Source: Candidatus Solibacter sp.
GTDB taxonomy: Bacteria > Acidobacteriota > Terriglobia > Bryobacterales > Bryobacteraceae
Length of the DNA: 5,786 bases
Assembly: GCA_026394025.1 (NCBI GenBank)
Contig: JAPKZC010000787.1
Coordinates: forward strand, 3,020-8,805
Direction: 5' to 3'
The position numbers and the translations under genes are program-made. The notes below the pieces were generated by a model that saw only the letters and a list, made by a program, of their open reading frames with translations, did no database searches and was not told the origin of the DNA. This document shows positions 5,162 to 5,786 of the stretch, piece by piece. Position 1 is the first letter of the stretch. Every line of letters starts with the position of its first letter.

Positions 5162-5786
5162 ATGCTCACGTATCTCAGGAACGCCCTGCTCGTTTCCACC
5201 CTACTTGCCGCGCTCTCGTGCGTGCCGGCATTCTCGCAAATGACCGTTACCGGTACCGTCAGCGGCACCGTTACGGATCCTTCCGGTCAAGTCGTTCCCG
5301 CCGCCAAGGTGACCATCACCAGCGCAACCACCCGGGAAAGCCGGACCACAACCAGCAATGAAACCGGAGCCTTCATCCTTGTCGCCGTTCAGCCCGACAC
5401 GTATGTCATGAAGGTGGAGCATGCCGGGTTCAAGGCCGCCGAGCGAACCGGCCTTGCCGTGGGCGCCAACCAACGCCTCGCGCTCGGCGACATCCAACTC
5501 GCCGTGGGATCCGTGTCGGACACCGTCACGGTGTCGGCCCAGGGCGCCCAGGTGGCCACCAACAGTTCGGAGCAGTCCTCCACGGTCACCGTAAGTCAGG
5601 TCCAGAATCTGACCGCCCGCGGGCGGGATTTCGTTTCCTTGCTGCGCACCATCCCCGGTGTGGGATATGCCGCCGATTCCGATTCGGTCGGTGGGCAATA
5701 CGGCTCCGGCACGCCCGCCGTCATGGGCGGTACCTCAAATTCCATGAGCATGCTCGCCGTGTACGGTATCACCAGCAATGACATGG
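5162..5786 (+). CDS. TonB-dependent receptor with N-terminal carboxypeptidase-regulatory domain, 3' part cut off
   Basis: The first 208 residues of an Oar-like outer-membrane receptor; the frame stays open to the right edge. A signal peptide covers 1-25 (LLVSTLLAAL core, cleavage likely after AFS). Residues about 29-115 form a carboxypeptidase-regulatory-like (transthyretin-type) beta-sandwich: GTVSGTVTDPSGQVVPAAKVTI, then NETGAFILVAVQPDTYVMKVEHAGFK. From about 118 a DTVTVSAQ linker leads into the plug, with VQNLTARGRDFVSLLRTIPGV at 147-167. Members of this group in Acidobacteriota are commonly around 1000-1200 residues and numerous per genome; many are thought to handle large or carbohydrate-type substrates, but none can be named here. 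The gene has its own consensus promoter and a strong AGGAGG site, so it is transcribed separately from the MCE gene. Cys20 is not in a convincing lipobox. Confidence 0.93.
   Translation, partial: MLTYLRNALLVSTLLAALSCVPAFSQMTVTGTVSGTVTDPSGQVVPAAKVTITSATTRESRTTTSNETGAFILVAVQPDTYVMKVEHAGFKAAERTGLAVGANQRLALGDIQLAVGSVSDTVTVSAQGAQVATNSSEQSSTVTVSQVQNLTARGRDFVSLLRTIPGVGYAADSDSVGGQYGSGTPAVMGGTSNSMSMLAVYGITSNDM

Noticed and set aside
1..5786. CRISPR arrays, tRNA genes, insertion sequences or phage genes
   Set aside because: No spaced direct repeats, cloverleaf pattern, transposase-like protein or terminal repeats were seen on either strand.

Overview
The window is GC-rich with densely packed genes. 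It looks like a Gram-negative, diderm bacterium, most likely Acidobacteriota of the Solibacter/Bryobacter type. This assignment is an inference. It rests on the Oar-like TonB-dependent receptor with an N-terminal carboxypeptidase-regulatory domain at the right edge, the second TonB-dependent receptor linked to a YfiR gene, and the free-standing MCE protein. No rRNA or other marker gene is present to confirm it.

Left part (1-3591, minus strand): a three-gene operon read right to left. It starts with a TonB-dependent outer-membrane receptor (GTG start at 3591). Next is a periplasmic YfiR-family protein whose ATG overlaps the receptor stop codon. One base after that gene begins a membrane sensor kinase with a YfiN-type CHASE8 periplasmic domain, HAMP and the start of a HisKA domain; it runs off the left edge. 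The three products would occupy outer membrane, periplasm and inner membrane in turn. This suggests a trans-envelope sensing chain: the receptor detects or imports something, YfiR relays it, and the kinase signals to the cytoplasm.

Middle (3592-5006): a 123-base spacer without a convincing gene, then tatA (minus strand), the pore subunit of twin-arginine translocation. A 74-base divergent promoter region separates it from an MCE/MlaD-type lipid-transport protein on the plus strand. That region has a TACAAT box facing each way, set in the arms of an imperfect inverted repeat. The MCE gene may be leaderless, and no permease or ATPase partner lies beside it in the window.

Right part (5007-5786, plus strand): a promoter with exact TTGACA and TATAAT hexamers, a palindrome over the expected transcription start, a leader of roughly 115 bases with two further short palindromes and a possible 11-residue peptide frame, and a strong AGGAGG site. 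These precede a large TonB-dependent receptor, of which only the first 208 residues are in the window.

The most notable element is the receptor-YfiR-CHASE8 kinase operon. It uses the known YfiR/YfiN inhibitor-sensor module with a histidine kinase in place of the GGDEF cyclase output.
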